From NCBI RefSeq assembly GCF_003937945.1, contig NZ_RSEC01000061.1:62001-126000 (forward strand): a stretch of DNA of 64,000 nucleotides, read 5' to 3'. A model generated the notes under the pieces. It was not told where the DNA came from, ran no database searches, and was given only the letters and a program-made list of their open reading frames with translations. Source of the DNA: Amycolatopsis eburnea. Lineage in GTDB: Bacteria > Actinomycetota > Actinomycetes > Mycobacteriales > Pseudonocardiaceae. Numbering within the stretch: the stretch's first letter is position 1; every line of letters begins with the position of its first letter. A program made the translations under genes and the position numbers. Of this stretch, positions 48,336-57,344 are shown one piece after another.

Positions 48336-51242
48336 TCAGGCATCCCCTTGCGGCATGCCCAGTTCTCGGTAGACGGCCAGCGCCCGCGCCCGGTGTTCCC
48401 GCGCCGCGTCGTGGTCGCCGCGGGCGGTGTGGCTGGCGGCGATCCCGGCGTGGGCGTGTGCGCACAGGTCGGGGTGGCCGTTCCCCGTCGTGAGGGTTTC
48501 CCGGTACAGGCGTAGCGCTTCGGCGTGGTCGCCGGTCGCCGCGCGGGTGGCGGCCAAGCCGTTCAGCGCGCCCATCACCTCGTCGGGTTCACCGACCGCG
48601 CGGGCGATCCGCAGCGCCGACTCGAAGTGGCCGAGCGCCTGCTCGTTGTCGCCGAGGCCGTGACTGGCGACGCCGAGCACCCGCAGGGCCGTGCCCTCGA
48701 GACCGCGGTGGCCCGCGTCCCGGGCCGCGGCCAGCGCCTGGCGTGCCGCGCCGAGCGCGCGCTCGTACCGGCCCGCCGCGGCGGTGGCCTCGGCGACCCC
48801 GGCTCGGGCGCTGGCCAGTGCCGACCAGTCGCCGCTCGCCGTCGCGAGGTCCGCGGCCTCGGCGAACAGGGCCAGCGCCTCGTCGCAGCGGCCCAGGATG
48901 ACCTGCATGCGGGCGAGGTTGTTCAGCACGCCCGCCCTCGGGTTCCCGGCGTCGTCCGCCTCGACCACGTCGAGCGCGGCGCGGAAGGTGTCCCTGGCGG
49001 CGGCGACCTCACCGCGGTGCCAGTGCACGATGCCGAGGTTGTTGAGCACGCGGGCCTCCATCACCCGCTCCCCGAGTGCGCGGTAGCCGTCTCTGGCGCG
49101 TTCGAGGTGTTCGACGCTCTTCTCCACCAGCCCCAGCCGGATCAGCGTGGAGCCGAGCATCCGCCGGGCGTCGGCCTCGGCGCGGGGGTCGCCGAGGGAC
49201 TGCGCGGCGGCCAGCGCGCGGGTGTGCAGTGCGATCGCCTCGTCGTGGTACCCGCCGGTCACCAGGTAGTGCCACACGGTCGCCGACATCCGCACGACCG
49301 CCGCCGGTTCGCGGTGCGCGGCCGCCGCGAGCAGGTTGGCGCGTTCCGCGTCCAGCCACCGCAGCGCCGCGTGGTGCGTCGCGAACGCGGGCCGTTCGGT
49401 GTCGGAGTGCGTGTCCCGCGCCGCCTCGTGCGGCGCCAGCGCGGCCGTCGCGGCGGCCGCGGTCGCCAGGTAGTAGTCGAACAGCCTGGTCAGCGCGGCC
49501 GTGGTGTCCCCGTCGGTCCAGGCCAGCTCGGCGGCGTAGGCGAGCAGCAGGTCGTGCGACCGGTAGCGGCCCGCCGGGGTCTGCTCGACGAGGTGGGCCC
49601 GCACCAGCGCGTCGAGGGCGCGCTGGGTCGGGCGCAGGCCGGTGCCGGCGAGCGCGGCCACCGCGTACGCGTCCACGTCGTGGCCCTGGTGCACGCCGAG
49701 CAGCCGGAACACCCGCGCCGCCGCCGGTTCGAGCCGCCGGTAGGACCACGAGAACGCCGCGCGGACCGCCGTGTGCGGGTCGCCATCGACGTCCAGCAAG
49801 TCCAGCGCGTCCTCCTCGGCCAGTTCGGCGGCCAGGTCGGCGATGGCGCGGCCGGGCCGGGACCGCGCCAGCTCGGCGGCGATCCGCAACGCGAGCGGCA
49901 GCCGCGCGCACCGCTCCACGAGCGCGCCGACCGCGGCCGGCTCCGCGTCGGCACGCGCGCCGAGCAGCTCGCGCACCAGCGTCACCGAGTCGATCAGCGG
50001 CAGCCGGTCGAGCACCAGCCGGTGCGCGCCCTCACGGACCACGAGCCCGGCGAGCGTGTCCCGGCTGGTGATCACCGTGACGCAGGACGGACCCGCGGGC
50101 AGCAGCGGCCGCACGTCGTCGGCGGAGCGGGCGTTGTCCAGCACGACGAGCAGCCTGCGACGATCGGTCAGTGACCGGAAGCGGGCCGCACGCTCGGCCG
50201 GGTCCTCCGGGATGCCCGCGCCGTCGAAGCCGAGCGCACGCAGGAACCCGGCGAGCGCGTCGGTCGCGGACACGGGTTCGTCCGGGCCGTAACCGTGCAG
50301 GTCCACGTACAGCTGGCCGTCGGGGAAGCGGTCGCGGACGCGGTGTGCCCAGTGCACGGCGACCGCCGTCTTGCCGACCCCGGCCGTGCCCGCGAGCACC
50401 GACACCGGCGCCTCGGCGGACAGCAGCGCGTCCAGCTCCGCCAGTTCATCGCGCCTGCCGACGAACCCGTGCACGTCCGCGGGTAGCTGCGCCGGCGTCT
50501 CCCGGTGTGCCACCGGCTCCGCCACATCGCCCGCCAGCACCTGCTGCTGCAGCGCACGTAGCTCGGGTCCCGGCTCCAGCCCCAGCTCGGTGACGAGCAC
50601 GTCCCTCGCCCGCCGGTACGCGTCGAGCGCCTCGGACTGGCGGCCCGCCCGGTACAGCGCGGTCATCAGCAGGCCGTGCACTCGCTCCCGCAGCGGGTGC
50701 GCGGCGGCCAGCTCGGCGAGTTCGCCGGTGACGGCCTCGTGCAGGCCCGCCGCCAGCTGCGCCTGGTACAGCGCCTCGATCCCGGTCAGCCTGCGTTCGG
50801 CGAGCCGGCCGGCCCAGTCGGCCAGCGCCGGCAGGTCCACATCGCCGAACGGGCCACCGCGCCACAACGCCAGCGCCGCCCGCAACGCCTCGATCGCGCG
50901 CTGCGGCTCGTCCGCCGCCAGCCCGGCCCCGACCAGCGCGTCGAACCGCTCCGCGTCGACCTCCTCCCGCGCAGCCCGCAGCAGGTAGCCGTCCGCGCCG
51001 AACGACAGCCGGTCCGGGTCGTCGAGCAGGCCCCGCAGGCGGTGGACGTGCAACTGCAGTTTCTGCGCCGTCCGCGAGTCCGGCCGGTCGCCCCACAGCG
51101 CGCCCGCCAGCACGTCCACCGGCACCGGCTGGTTGGCGTGCCGGAGCAGCACGCCGAGGAGCGTCCGCTGCAGCCTGCCCGTCACCTCGGTCTCCCGGTC
51201 GCCCGCCCGCAACCGCACCGCCCCCAGCACCCGGAACTCCAT
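48336..51242 (-). CDS. AfsR/SARP-family regulator (SARP-BTAD-NB-ARC-TPR)
   Basis: 968-aa AfsR-like pleiotropic regulator. OmpR-type winged helix (1-95: FRVLGAVRLRAGDRETEVTG; QKLQLHVHRLRGLL), BTAD (about 97-240), NB-ARC ATPase with Walker A GTAGVGKT (285-292), Walker B LLVVLDNARSADDV and SRDTLAG sensor, then TPRs (about 600-960: MEARVLNNLGIVHWHRGE etc.). These activate secondary-metabolite or developmental genes in response to upstream kinases. ATG at 51242. Direct repeats of GTGAAAGCG with an 11-bp period lie 34-53 bp upstream. No biosynthetic cluster is in the window. Confidence 0.92.
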   Translation of the reverse strand: MEFRVLGAVRLRAGDRETEVTGRLQRTLLGVLLRHANQPVPVDVLAGALWGDRPDSRTAQKLQLHVHRLRGLLDDPDRLSFGADGYLLRAAREEVDAERFDALVGAGLAADEPQRAIEALRAALALWRGGPFGDVDLPALADWAGRLAERRLTGIEALYQAQLAAGLHEAVTGELAELAAAHPLRERVHGLLMTALYRAGRQSEALDAYRRARDVLVTELGLEPGPELRALQQQVLAGDVAEPVAHRETPAQLPADVHGFVGRRDELAELDALLSAEAPVSVLAGTAGVGKTAVAVHWAHRVRDRFPDGQLYVDLHGYGPDEPVSATDALAGFLRALGFDGAGIPEDPAERAARFRSLTDRRRLLVVLDNARSADDVRPLLPAGPSCVTVITSRDTLAGLVVREGAHRLVLDRLPLIDSVTLVRELLGARADAEPAAVGALVERCARLPLALRIAAELARSRPGRAIADLAAELAEEDALDLLDVDGDPHTAVRAAFSWSYRRLEPAAARVFRLLGVHQGHDVDAYAVAALAGTGLRPTQRALDALVRAHLVEQTPAGRYRSHDLLLAYAAELAWTDGDTTAALTRLFDYYLATAAAATAALAPHEAARDTHSDTERPAFATHHAALRWLDAERANLLAAAAHREPAAVVRMSATVWHYLVTGGYHDEAIALHTRALAAAQSLGDPRAEADARRMLGSTLIRLGLVEKSVEHLERARDGYRALGERVMEARVLNNLGIVHWHRGEVAAARDTFRAALDVVEADDAGNPRAGVLNNLARMQVILGRCDEALALFAEAADLATASGDWSALASARAGVAEATAAAGRYERALGAARQALAAARDAGHRGLEGTALRVLGVASHGLGDNEQALGHFESALRIARAVGEPDEVMGALNGLAATRAATGDHAEALRLYRETLTTGNGHPDLCAHAHAGIAASHTARGDHDAAREHRARALAVYRELGMPQGDA

Positions 51243-51275
51243 CGCGCCCCCTCGCCATCGCCGGCTTTCGTCGTC

Positions 51276-51295
51276 GTGAAAGCGCGGTGAAAGCG
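51276..51295. promoter_or_regulatory. 11-bp-spaced direct repeats upstream of the SARP gene
   Basis: GTGAAAGCG occurs at 51276-51284 and again at 51287-51295, a period of 11 bp. Direct repeats with 11-bp spacing are the known binding geometry of SARP/AfsR and PhoP proteins. The site is 34-53 bp upstream of the SARP start, so autoregulation or PhoP control is plausible. Confidence 0.5.
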
Positions 51296-51463
51296 TCGCC
51301 GTGATCCTGTGTGTCGAGACCAGGCTTCCGGGAGTCCGATGTCCGGGTTGTCAGGTGTTCACCGGACACGGCAGGTGTTGCCGAGGGGGCAGCGCGTGCC
51401 GGCCGGGTTTCCGCGGGCGATTCGCGGGTTGGTCCATTGACGTCGCAGAGTGAGGTCGTTCAC

Positions 51464-52114
51464 GTGCATCCGCAGTACCCGAAGCCCTACCCGGAACCGA
51501 AGGTGCACCCCGGCGTGCTGGCCGGGGTCAGCCTGTGGCGGGTGGCGATCGTCGCGGCCGCGCTGTACGGGTTCGGCGATGCCACCGGCTGGTCGGCGAA
51601 CTTCGAGGGCCTCAGCCAGCAGGCCAGCCTGGCGACCGCGGTCGTCTACTTCGGACTGCTGCTCTACCCGCTCGCCACCGGCGGCGCGCGGCACGAGCCG
51701 AAGTCGCCGTGGTTGCGCGGCGCCACCACGGTTCTGCTGCTGCTCGTGGCAGGCACGTTCTTCGGCATCATGGGCGGCGACTTCGGCTACCTGCCGTTCG
51801 AGCACATCTGCACGCCGCTGCTGGTGCTGGTCGACTGGCTGTTCGTGGGCCGCAACCAGGCCGCCGCCAAGTGGTGGCACCCGCTGACGTGGATCGCGTT
51901 TCCGGTGGCGTACCTGGCCTACTTCCTGTCGGCCGGGGTGTACGAGTCGCTGTACTCGTTCCTCGACCCGGACGGCGACGAGTTCGCGGGCATGATCGGT
52001 GGTCTGCTCGCCGGGGTGGTCGTCGCCGGATACCTGTTGTACGGCACCGGAAAGCTCAAGGGTGCGATTCGCCGGCAGCCCAGCGCCTACGTCGCGCAGG
52101 GGTGGGCGCGGTGA
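51464..52114 (+). CDS. Pr6Pr-like six-TM membrane protein, first gene of the type VII-like cassette
   Basis: 216-aa protein with six TM helices (about 25-45, 55-75, 85-110, 115-135, 150-170 and 185-205) and the Pr6Pr/FAR-17a-like pattern: ICTPLLVLVDWLFVGR, WWHPLTWIAFPVAYLAYF and YSFLDPDGD. Substrate or role unknown. GTG at 51464 with GAGG 8 bp upstream is chosen since no earlier start fits. Overlaps the next gene as GTGA. It belongs to a four-gene operon, which may supply a membrane anchor for it. Confidence 0.78.
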   Translation: MHPQYPKPYPEPKVHPGVLAGVSLWRVAIVAAALYGFGDATGWSANFEGLSQQASLATAVVYFGLLLYPLATGGARHEPKSPWLRGATTVLLLLVAGTFFGIMGGDFGYLPFEHICTPLLVLVDWLFVGRNQAAAKWWHPLTWIAFPVAYLAYFLSAGVYESLYSFLDPDGDEFAGMIGGLLAGVVVAGYLLYGTGKLKGAIRRQPSAYVAQGWAR

Positions 52115-53682
52115 ACCAGCAGCAGCCCTGGCGTGGGCAACCCCAGTACGGCCCGCCGCCGCAGTACCAGCAGTACCACCGGTTTCCGCCGCCGCCTCGG
52201 AAGCGGGGCAACCGCGGGCTGATCGTCCTCGTCGTCGCGGTGACGTTGCTGGCCGCCGCGGCCGGTGGCTACTTCCTGTTCTTCGCGGGTGGCGGCGGCG
52301 GTTCCGGCGGCGGCACGGCCGCCGACCAGGACTACGACGCGACGGTCCGGGAGCACGGTGCCGCGGAGGTGGCCTGGCGGGTCGCGCAGGGCGGGGCGGC
52401 GGACCAGGCGGTTGCCAACGGCGCCTGGCTCACCGGCGAACACCTGGTGCGCAGGCTCCCCGGCCGGGTCGTCGCCTACGACCTGTCGTCCGGCGACGAG
52501 GCGTGGGCGTTCCCGCTCGACGACCCGCCGAAGGACAACTGCAAGTCCTCGCGCGAACAGTCCGGCAACCGGGTGGCGCTCTTGCGGAGCGTGGGCGAGG
52601 GGCAGCCGCGCACGAAGTCCAGGGCCGGGACACCCGGCGGCTGCGGCAAGCTCACCGTGCTCGACCTCGGCACCGGCAAGGAGGTGTTCACGGCCGACCT
52701 CGCGCCGGACGCGGACAAGAAGCTGCCCGACACGATGGCCAGGCCGGTCCTCACCGCCGACCGGGTGGTGGTCGACACCGCGCCGGGTCGCGTGTTCGAC
52801 CTCGCCGGTGGCGCGGAAGTGCCTGTCCCGCCGGCGTTCGCCGGGTGCACCGCGCCGAGCCTCGGCCTGTTCGGCGACGTCCTGCTGGCCGACTCGACGT
52901 GCCCCGGCAACACGGAGGACAGGGACCACAAGAACGACGAGCTCCGCACGCTCCGGGCCTACGACGCGAACTTCGCGCTGAAGTGGGAGTGGAAGACCCC
53001 GAAGGACGACAAGGGGGAGCCGCTCCCGGTGCGGGGCGTGCTGTCCGTCGACCCACTGGTGGTCGAGGTCGGGCACAGCGGTCACGAGACCCGGCTGCTC
53101 GCCGTGGATCCGGCGTCCGGCGCGGCGAAACCGTTCGCCGCCTACAAGACCGACACCCGCGGCGAGTTCAAGTACGCCTGCGCGGGTCAGGGACTCCGCG
53201 ACTGCCCGGCGGCGAAGGTGGTCGGCGGCAAGGTGATCCTGTCGACCAGCCCGGTCCAGGTGAACCCCGGCGACCCGGACGCGGGCGGCGCGCAGGCCAC
53301 CGAGTTCCGCAACGAGCTGGTGGCACTGGACATCGCCACCGGCGACGCGGCGTGGCGTACCGGCAAGGTCGCGGGCCGGGCCCTGGCGATGGTCCCGACC
53401 GACGACAACCGGCTGATCGCGTTCCAGCCCGAGAACCCCAACGGCGCCAAGGCCATGGTGTTCTCGGTGAACCCGGCCGACGGCAAGGCCACGCCGGTGC
53501 TGGCGATCGGCCCGGCCGCGCTGGCCGACGACAAGCTCAACAAAGTCCTGCGCAACCAGAGCTTCGGCGGCGGCGGCGAGTCGGACGCGCTCTGGCGGGA
53601 CGGCCTGCTCATCGTCATCAGGACGGTCTACCGGCCCGCCACCGCCGTGGAAATCAGCACCGTCGCATTCAGGGGGAAGTGA
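52111..53682 (+). CDS. Membrane-anchored PQQ-like beta-propeller protein
   Basis: 523-aa protein: Gln/Pro/Tyr-rich cytoplasmic N-terminus (1-30), one TM (about 36-58), Gly-rich linker, and a long propeller with PQQ-enzyme-like repeats (LPGRVVAYDLSSGDEAWAF; NELVALDIATGDAAWRTG) outside the cell. No cofactor residues are evident, so a binding or scaffold role is likelier than catalysis. Cys pairs (NCKSS, GGCGK, AGCTAP, STCPG) suggest disulfides. GTG at 52111 overlaps the upstream stop (GTGA). Next gene is 1 bp away, so the operon continues. Confidence 0.75.
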   Translation: MNQQQPWRGQPQYGPPPQYQQYHRFPPPPRKRGNRGLIVLVVAVTLLAAAAGGYFLFFAGGGGGSGGGTAADQDYDATVREHGAAEVAWRVAQGGAADQAVANGAWLTGEHLVRRLPGRVVAYDLSSGDEAWAFPLDDPPKDNCKSSREQSGNRVALLRSVGEGQPRTKSRAGTPGGCGKLTVLDLGTGKEVFTADLAPDADKKLPDTMARPVLTADRVVVDTAPGRVFDLAGGAEVPVPPAFAGCTAPSLGLFGDVLLADSTCPGNTEDRDHKNDELRTLRAYDANFALKWEWKTPKDDKGEPLPVRGVLSVDPLVVEVGHSGHETRLLAVDPASGAAKPFAAYKTDTRGEFKYACAGQGLRDCPAAKVVGGKVILSTSPVQVNPGDPDAGGAQATEFRNELVALDIATGDAAWRTGKVAGRALAMVPTDDNRLIAFQPENPNGAKAMVFSVNPADGKATPVLAIGPAALADDKLNKVLRNQSFGGGGESDALWRDGLLIVIRTVYRPATAVEISTVAFRGK

Positions 53683-53683
53683 G

Positions 53684-54130
53684 ATGACCGGGTACACCGT
53701 CAACATCGAAACCATCATGAACATGGCGAAGAAGTGCTACCTGATCGCCGACGCCTACGCCGACGTCACCGGCAAGATCGGCAGCGTGGACGCTGCCGTC
53801 GGCCACCTCACCGACCGGGACGGGGCGGCCACTGCGGCCGACACCGACGTCATCGCGCTGGTCGACGAATTCGTCGAGTACCTGCGGACCGCCAGCAGCC
53901 GCTACCACCTCGCGGCCGAACAGCTGGAGGCGGGCGCCGCGGCCTACACGAACACCGAGGACGACCAGCGCCAGATCTTCGAAGACTACGCGGCCGCGTT
54001 CGACGGCGGCGGCACGCGCGACTACGGCAACGCCGACTGGGACCCGGAGACCGAGGCCGACGACACGGCCCGGCCGGAGGGCACCACCGAGCACGCCGAG
54101 GGCTTCGACACCGCAGCGGAGGGAAACTGA
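53684..54130 (+). CDS. ESX/EspC-like small secreted-type protein
   Basis: 148-aa acidic protein without a signal peptide. The first 100 residues form two long helices (IETIMNMAKKCYLIADAYADV; VEYLRTASSRYHLAAEQLEAG) separated by a short turn, and AYTNTEDDQRQIF near 90-100 resembles the Y-x-x-x-[DE] C-terminal export signal seen in EspC/ESX-type type VII substrates. The rest is a disordered acidic tail. WXG itself is not seen. ATG at 53684 with GGGGGAAG upstream, 1 bp after the previous stop. Substrate status is inference. Confidence 0.65.
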   Translation: MTGYTVNIETIMNMAKKCYLIADAYADVTGKIGSVDAAVGHLTDRDGAATAADTDVIALVDEFVEYLRTASSRYHLAAEQLEAGAAAYTNTEDDQRQIFEDYAAAFDGGGTRDYGNADWDPETEADDTARPEGTTEHAEGFDTAAEGN

Positions 54131-54131
54131 G

Positions 54132-55328
54132 ATGACCGGCCCGGGGAGCCAGGAGGACTACGCGAGCGCGCTCAGCCTGGTGCTCGACGACTTCGAGGCG
54201 GCGCTGGTGGACCGCTGGCAGCAGACCATCCACGACTGCGTCGTCAGCGGGGACGCCATCCCACCCGCACTGCACATCTACAAGCAGAGCCACTACACGC
54301 CGGTGTACGAACACCGGCAGCCCGAGGTGTACGCGCACGCCACCTCCGGCAACTGCGCGGTGCTGTCCTGGTACGAGGGCGGTCGCGAAGGTGGCGTGCC
54401 GACCTCCTGCGCGGGCCTGATCTGGTCGGGCGAGGGCGGCGCCCAGTCCGTCGTCTGGCCGCCGAGCGCCGACGGCACGTCGGTCCCGGTGCCGGAGACG
54501 ATCGACTGCGGCCTCCCGCTGTTGATGGCCCAGGCGGAGGAGTGGTCCTACCAGGACCGCGCGTACGTCTACGAGCGGCTGCCGAAGTTCGCGGACCAGC
54601 AAATCCCGGTGCTGCGCAACGCGCGGGACGCGCTGATGGGGATGGCCGCCGACTTCGGCGCGACCGCGAGTGAGGGCGGGGAGCAGTCCGATCCCGCGCT
54701 GCAGACGTCGCTGACGCTGGCCGAGGAGGTGGACTGGCTGTTCGGGAGGCAGGGCGAGGGCGCCCACTGGCAGAAGGACTGGACCGGCACCGCCGCGGAC
54801 CTGGCGGCCGAGGGCTTCTTCGCCTCGACCGGTCCCACGCTGAACAACCACGCGCTCATGGCCAACGGCCTCGGTCTGCTCATCAACGAGCGCGCCACGA
54901 TCATCGACACCTACCGGAAGAACAACGTCAACCTCATCTCGGCGGCGGTCACCGCGCTCGGCGCCACCACGAGCACCACCTCCGAGCACGACCTCGCCGG
55001 GCTGTGGACGCAGGTGAGCCGGATCGGCACGATCGTCGGCTGGTTCCCGCTGCGGGACTCGGTGAACCGGGCGATCACGATCGTGTCCTGGCTGGGCGAC
55101 CTCCTCCTCGGCGACGTCACCACGACCGAGATCACCTACGACAACGATCCCGGCAAGGTCGCGATCGACCTGCACGAGTCGGTGCTGGCGATGGCCGGCA
55201 CGCTCAACACCGCGGAAGACGGCTACGCCGACGACGTGGCGGCGTTTCGCGCCGCCGTCAACGACGTGCCAGGCACGTTCCTGGAGCTGTACGACCTCAC
55301 CGAGAACAGCCCAACCGGAACGCACTGA
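54132..55328 (+). CDS. Putative type VII-secretion-associated protein with WxG motif
   Basis: 398-aa acidic protein without signal peptide, unknown family. The N-terminal 130 residues are alpha/beta (CAVLSWYEGGREGG; IDCGLPLLMAQ), followed by a helical section with DWTGTAADLAAEGFF (a W-x-G turn typical of type VII substrates) and long helices (about 175-300), then TTEITYDNDPGKVAIDLHE and an acidic tail. No toxin domain is recognised at the C-terminus. ATG at 54132 follows the previous stop after one base, with the same TGAGATGACCGG junction as before. It is the likely end product of the operon. Confidence 0.65.
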   Translation: MTGPGSQEDYASALSLVLDDFEAALVDRWQQTIHDCVVSGDAIPPALHIYKQSHYTPVYEHRQPEVYAHATSGNCAVLSWYEGGREGGVPTSCAGLIWSGEGGAQSVVWPPSADGTSVPVPETIDCGLPLLMAQAEEWSYQDRAYVYERLPKFADQQIPVLRNARDALMGMAADFGATASEGGEQSDPALQTSLTLAEEVDWLFGRQGEGAHWQKDWTGTAADLAAEGFFASTGPTLNNHALMANGLGLLINERATIIDTYRKNNVNLISAAVTALGATTSTTSEHDLAGLWTQVSRIGTIVGWFPLRDSVNRAITIVSWLGDLLLGDVTTTEITYDNDPGKVAIDLHESVLAMAGTLNTAEDGYADDVAAFRAAVNDVPGTFLELYDLTENSPTGTH

Positions 55329-55489
55329 CTTCTTTGCGGAGCCGCACTCGCACAACGGCCGCGCCGGCCACGGGAGCGGCGTGGTCACCGTTGCGGGCCT
55401 GGCTCGGACCGGTGCGGGTTGGGGCCGCGGTTCGGGCTCGGGTGTCCGGAGCTGCCGGCCGCCGGTCGAACCGGGACGTCCAGCAGGAA

Positions 55490-55723
55490 CAGGCCGACAG
55501 CGCCGAACTCGCCGCCACCGTGTCGGCCGCCGCTGGCACGCCGATCGCCTGCACGGACCTTCCTGCGGACACGCTCGTCGAGGGACTGACCGGCACGGGC
55601 TTGCCCGCCGGCCTGGCCCACGTCCTCGCCGACGCCGATCTCGGCGACTCGGGCGACCTGAGCCGCCTGATCGGACGGCCCACCACCTCCCTGACCGACG
55701 CGATGACGGCCGCGCTGCGCTGA
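55490..55723 (+). pseudogene. 3' remnant of an NmrA-type NAD(P)-binding reductase
   Basis: In one frame this encodes ELAATVSAAAGTPIACTDLP, then GLPAGLAHVLADADLGDSG and LSRLIGRPTTSLTDAM, the well-known C-terminal pattern of NmrA/SDR-like NAD(P)-dependent reductases. The Rossmann N-terminus and most of the fold are absent, and no ribosome site or start precedes it. Part of the decay zone after the type VII-like operon. Confidence 0.7.
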
Positions 55724-55773
55724 CCAGCACCGGAAGATCAACCCCCGCCCTCCGAGCGGAAGGGTCCATCACG

Positions 55774-56314
55774 ATGTCCACCCGCACCACAGCGCACGCC
55801 GCCTGGCGACGCCCGCTTCCCGATGTCACCGCGACGTCCGCACCCAGGTCACCGGCGTCAAGGTCGACGGCAACCGGCTGCTGCTCGCCGGCGCCTTCAC
55901 CGGGCACTTCTTCATCTACACCACCGCCGACACCCTCGACTCCACCTACACCGTCGCCAACCCGAGCGAGCCGACGCTGGTCAACGACGAGGTCGTCGCC
56001 GCCAACGGCGACGTCACCGACTCCTACCGCGCCGTCGTCTATCGCATCCCGGCCGCCGAGGTGAACGCCCCCGCATCACGACCACTCCCGACGGCGAGTC
56101 CCTGGTCATCGGCTACTGGGGCAGCGGCGCGCTCTACCGGCTCATCCTCGCCACCGGCGTCACCATCAGCGGCAACCGACTGCTGGTCACCAGCTCCCAA
56201 ATGAACAACTACTTCTCCGGCGTCCCACCGGAAAGCCCGGTGTTCACGAGACTGCCTTTGATCGCCCGTCCTGGCCGGCTCGGTCCGCTGCAGTACCAGC
56301 CCTGGCTTATATAA
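55774..56314 (+). pseudogene. SMP-30/gluconolactonase-like propeller, two frameshifts
   Basis: The gene opens with an ATG at 55774 (STRTTAHAAWRRPLPDV), switches frame near 55848 to VDGNRLLLAGAFTGHFFIY then VVYRIPAAEV, and switches again near 56070 to TTPDGESLVIGYWGSGALYR and VTISGNRLLVTSS. Read together they fit an SMP-30/LRE-like lactonase propeller in the correct order but missing several strands. At least two frameshifts and deletions mark it as dead. NmrA-type and SMP-30-like genes often occur side by side, as here. Confidence 0.7.
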
Positions 56315-56326
56315 GTCAGGGCTGGT
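56295..56326. promoter_or_regulatory. 32-bp near-perfect palindrome abutting the ArsR start codon
   Basis: Arms ACCAGCCCTG and CAGGGCTGGT frame the core CTTATATAAG; only one base pair breaks the symmetry across 32 bp. The right end touches the ATG at 56327, and TATATA in the centre may be the -10 element, implying a leaderless message. It is the likely autoregulatory operator of the ArsR protein. Confidence 0.8.
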
Positions 56327-56695
56327 ATGTTTCCGGGCGTGCACGCGTTCGACGTCCTCGGCGACCCGGTGCGCCGGCGCATTCTGGAGCTGCTCGCCGA
56401 GGGGGAGCAGACCTCTGGGGCGGTCACGGACGTGATCCGGGCTGAGTTCGCCCTGTCCCAGCCGGCTGTTTCCCAGCACCTACGTGTTCTGCGGGAGAAC
56501 GGGTTCGCGTCGGTCCGGGCCGAGGGGGCTCGCCGGTTCTATGCCGTCGACCCGACGTCGCTGAGCGAGGTTGACGTGTGGTTGGACCGGTTTCGCGGGT
56601 TCTGGGACCAGCGGCTCGATGCCCTGGGCACCGAGTTGGCTCGAGGCAGGCGTGCATCCCGGTCCCGGCCCGATCCGCCGGTGAAAGGAACGTGA
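56327..56695 (+). CDS. ArsR-family regulator of the SRPBCC operon
   Basis: 122-aa winged-helix regulator (AFDVLGDPVRRRILELL; LSQPAVSQHLRVLRENGFASV; wing AEGARRFYAVDP). The subgroup frequently lies next to SRPBCC/AHSA1 genes and lacks metal-binding cysteines, as seen here. ATG at 56327 directly follows the 32-bp palindrome; GTG at 56339 is an alternative start. It is followed after 1 bp by the first SRPBCC gene, so the three genes form one operon under self-repression. Confidence 0.88.
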   Translation: MFPGVHAFDVLGDPVRRRILELLAEGEQTSGAVTDVIRAEFALSQPAVSQHLRVLRENGFASVRAEGARRFYAVDPTSLSEVDVWLDRFRGFWDQRLDALGTELARGRRASRSRPDPPVKGT

Positions 56696-56696
56696 C

Positions 56697-57344
56697 GTGA
56701 AGGATCTGCTGGACGAACTGGCCGCTGCGCGCCGGACGATGGGAACAGCGACCCTGCCCGCCGGTGACGCGTACACGGTGGAGCTGCGGCGTCGCTACGA
56801 CGCGCCGGTCGACGACGTGTGGGACGCCATCACCGACCCTGAGCGGCTCGGGCGCTGGTTGAAGCCGGTCACCGGAGACCTGCGGCTCGGCGGGGCGTTC
56901 GAGCTGGACGGCGGTGAACACGGGGAGATCCTCCGGTGCGAGCCGCCGCGGCTGCTGCGGGTGTCCTGGCTCTTCGGGCCGGATGCCGACGAGTGGCCGG
57001 GCACGAGCGAGGTCGAGGTGCGCCTGTCCCCGGGTCCTGCCGGGGACACCGAGCTTGAACTGGTCCATGCGGCGGCCGTCGGGGAGCCCATGTTCCCGAC
57101 CTACGGCCCCGGTGCCGGCGGTGTGGGCTGGGACCTGCATCTCCTGACCCTGGCCCGGCTCCTGGCAGACGGCGAGCCCCTCGATCACGAGGAGTTCCAG
57201 GCCTCGCCGACGGGGCAGGAGTTCATGCGGCGCAGCGCTGCGGCGTGGGGCGAAGCTCACCTGGCCGCCGGTGGCGACCCGGATCAGGTGGCGGCCGCCG
57301 TCAAGGCCACCACCGCGTTCTACGCCAACGGCGGAGACGCTTGA
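56697..57344 (+). CDS. SRPBCC/AHSA1-family protein 1
   Basis: 215-aa protein of the START-like SRPBCC/AHSA1 fold: YTVELRRRYDAPVDDVWDAITDPERLGRWL (fold hallmark), FELDGGEHGEILRCEPPRLLRVSWLF, and TELELVHAA. It has an additional C-terminal helical tail (about 150-215). The domain binds hydrophobic ligands in a cavity. GTG at 56697 after AAAGGA; overlaps the next gene by TGATG. Exact ligand unknown. Confidence 0.87.
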   Translation: MKDLLDELAAARRTMGTATLPAGDAYTVELRRRYDAPVDDVWDAITDPERLGRWLKPVTGDLRLGGAFELDGGEHGEILRCEPPRLLRVSWLFGPDADEWPGTSEVEVRLSPGPAGDTELELVHAAAVGEPMFPTYGPGAGGVGWDLHLLTLARLLADGEPLDHEEFQASPTGQEFMRRSAAAWGEAHLAAGGDPDQVAAAVKATTAFYANGGDA

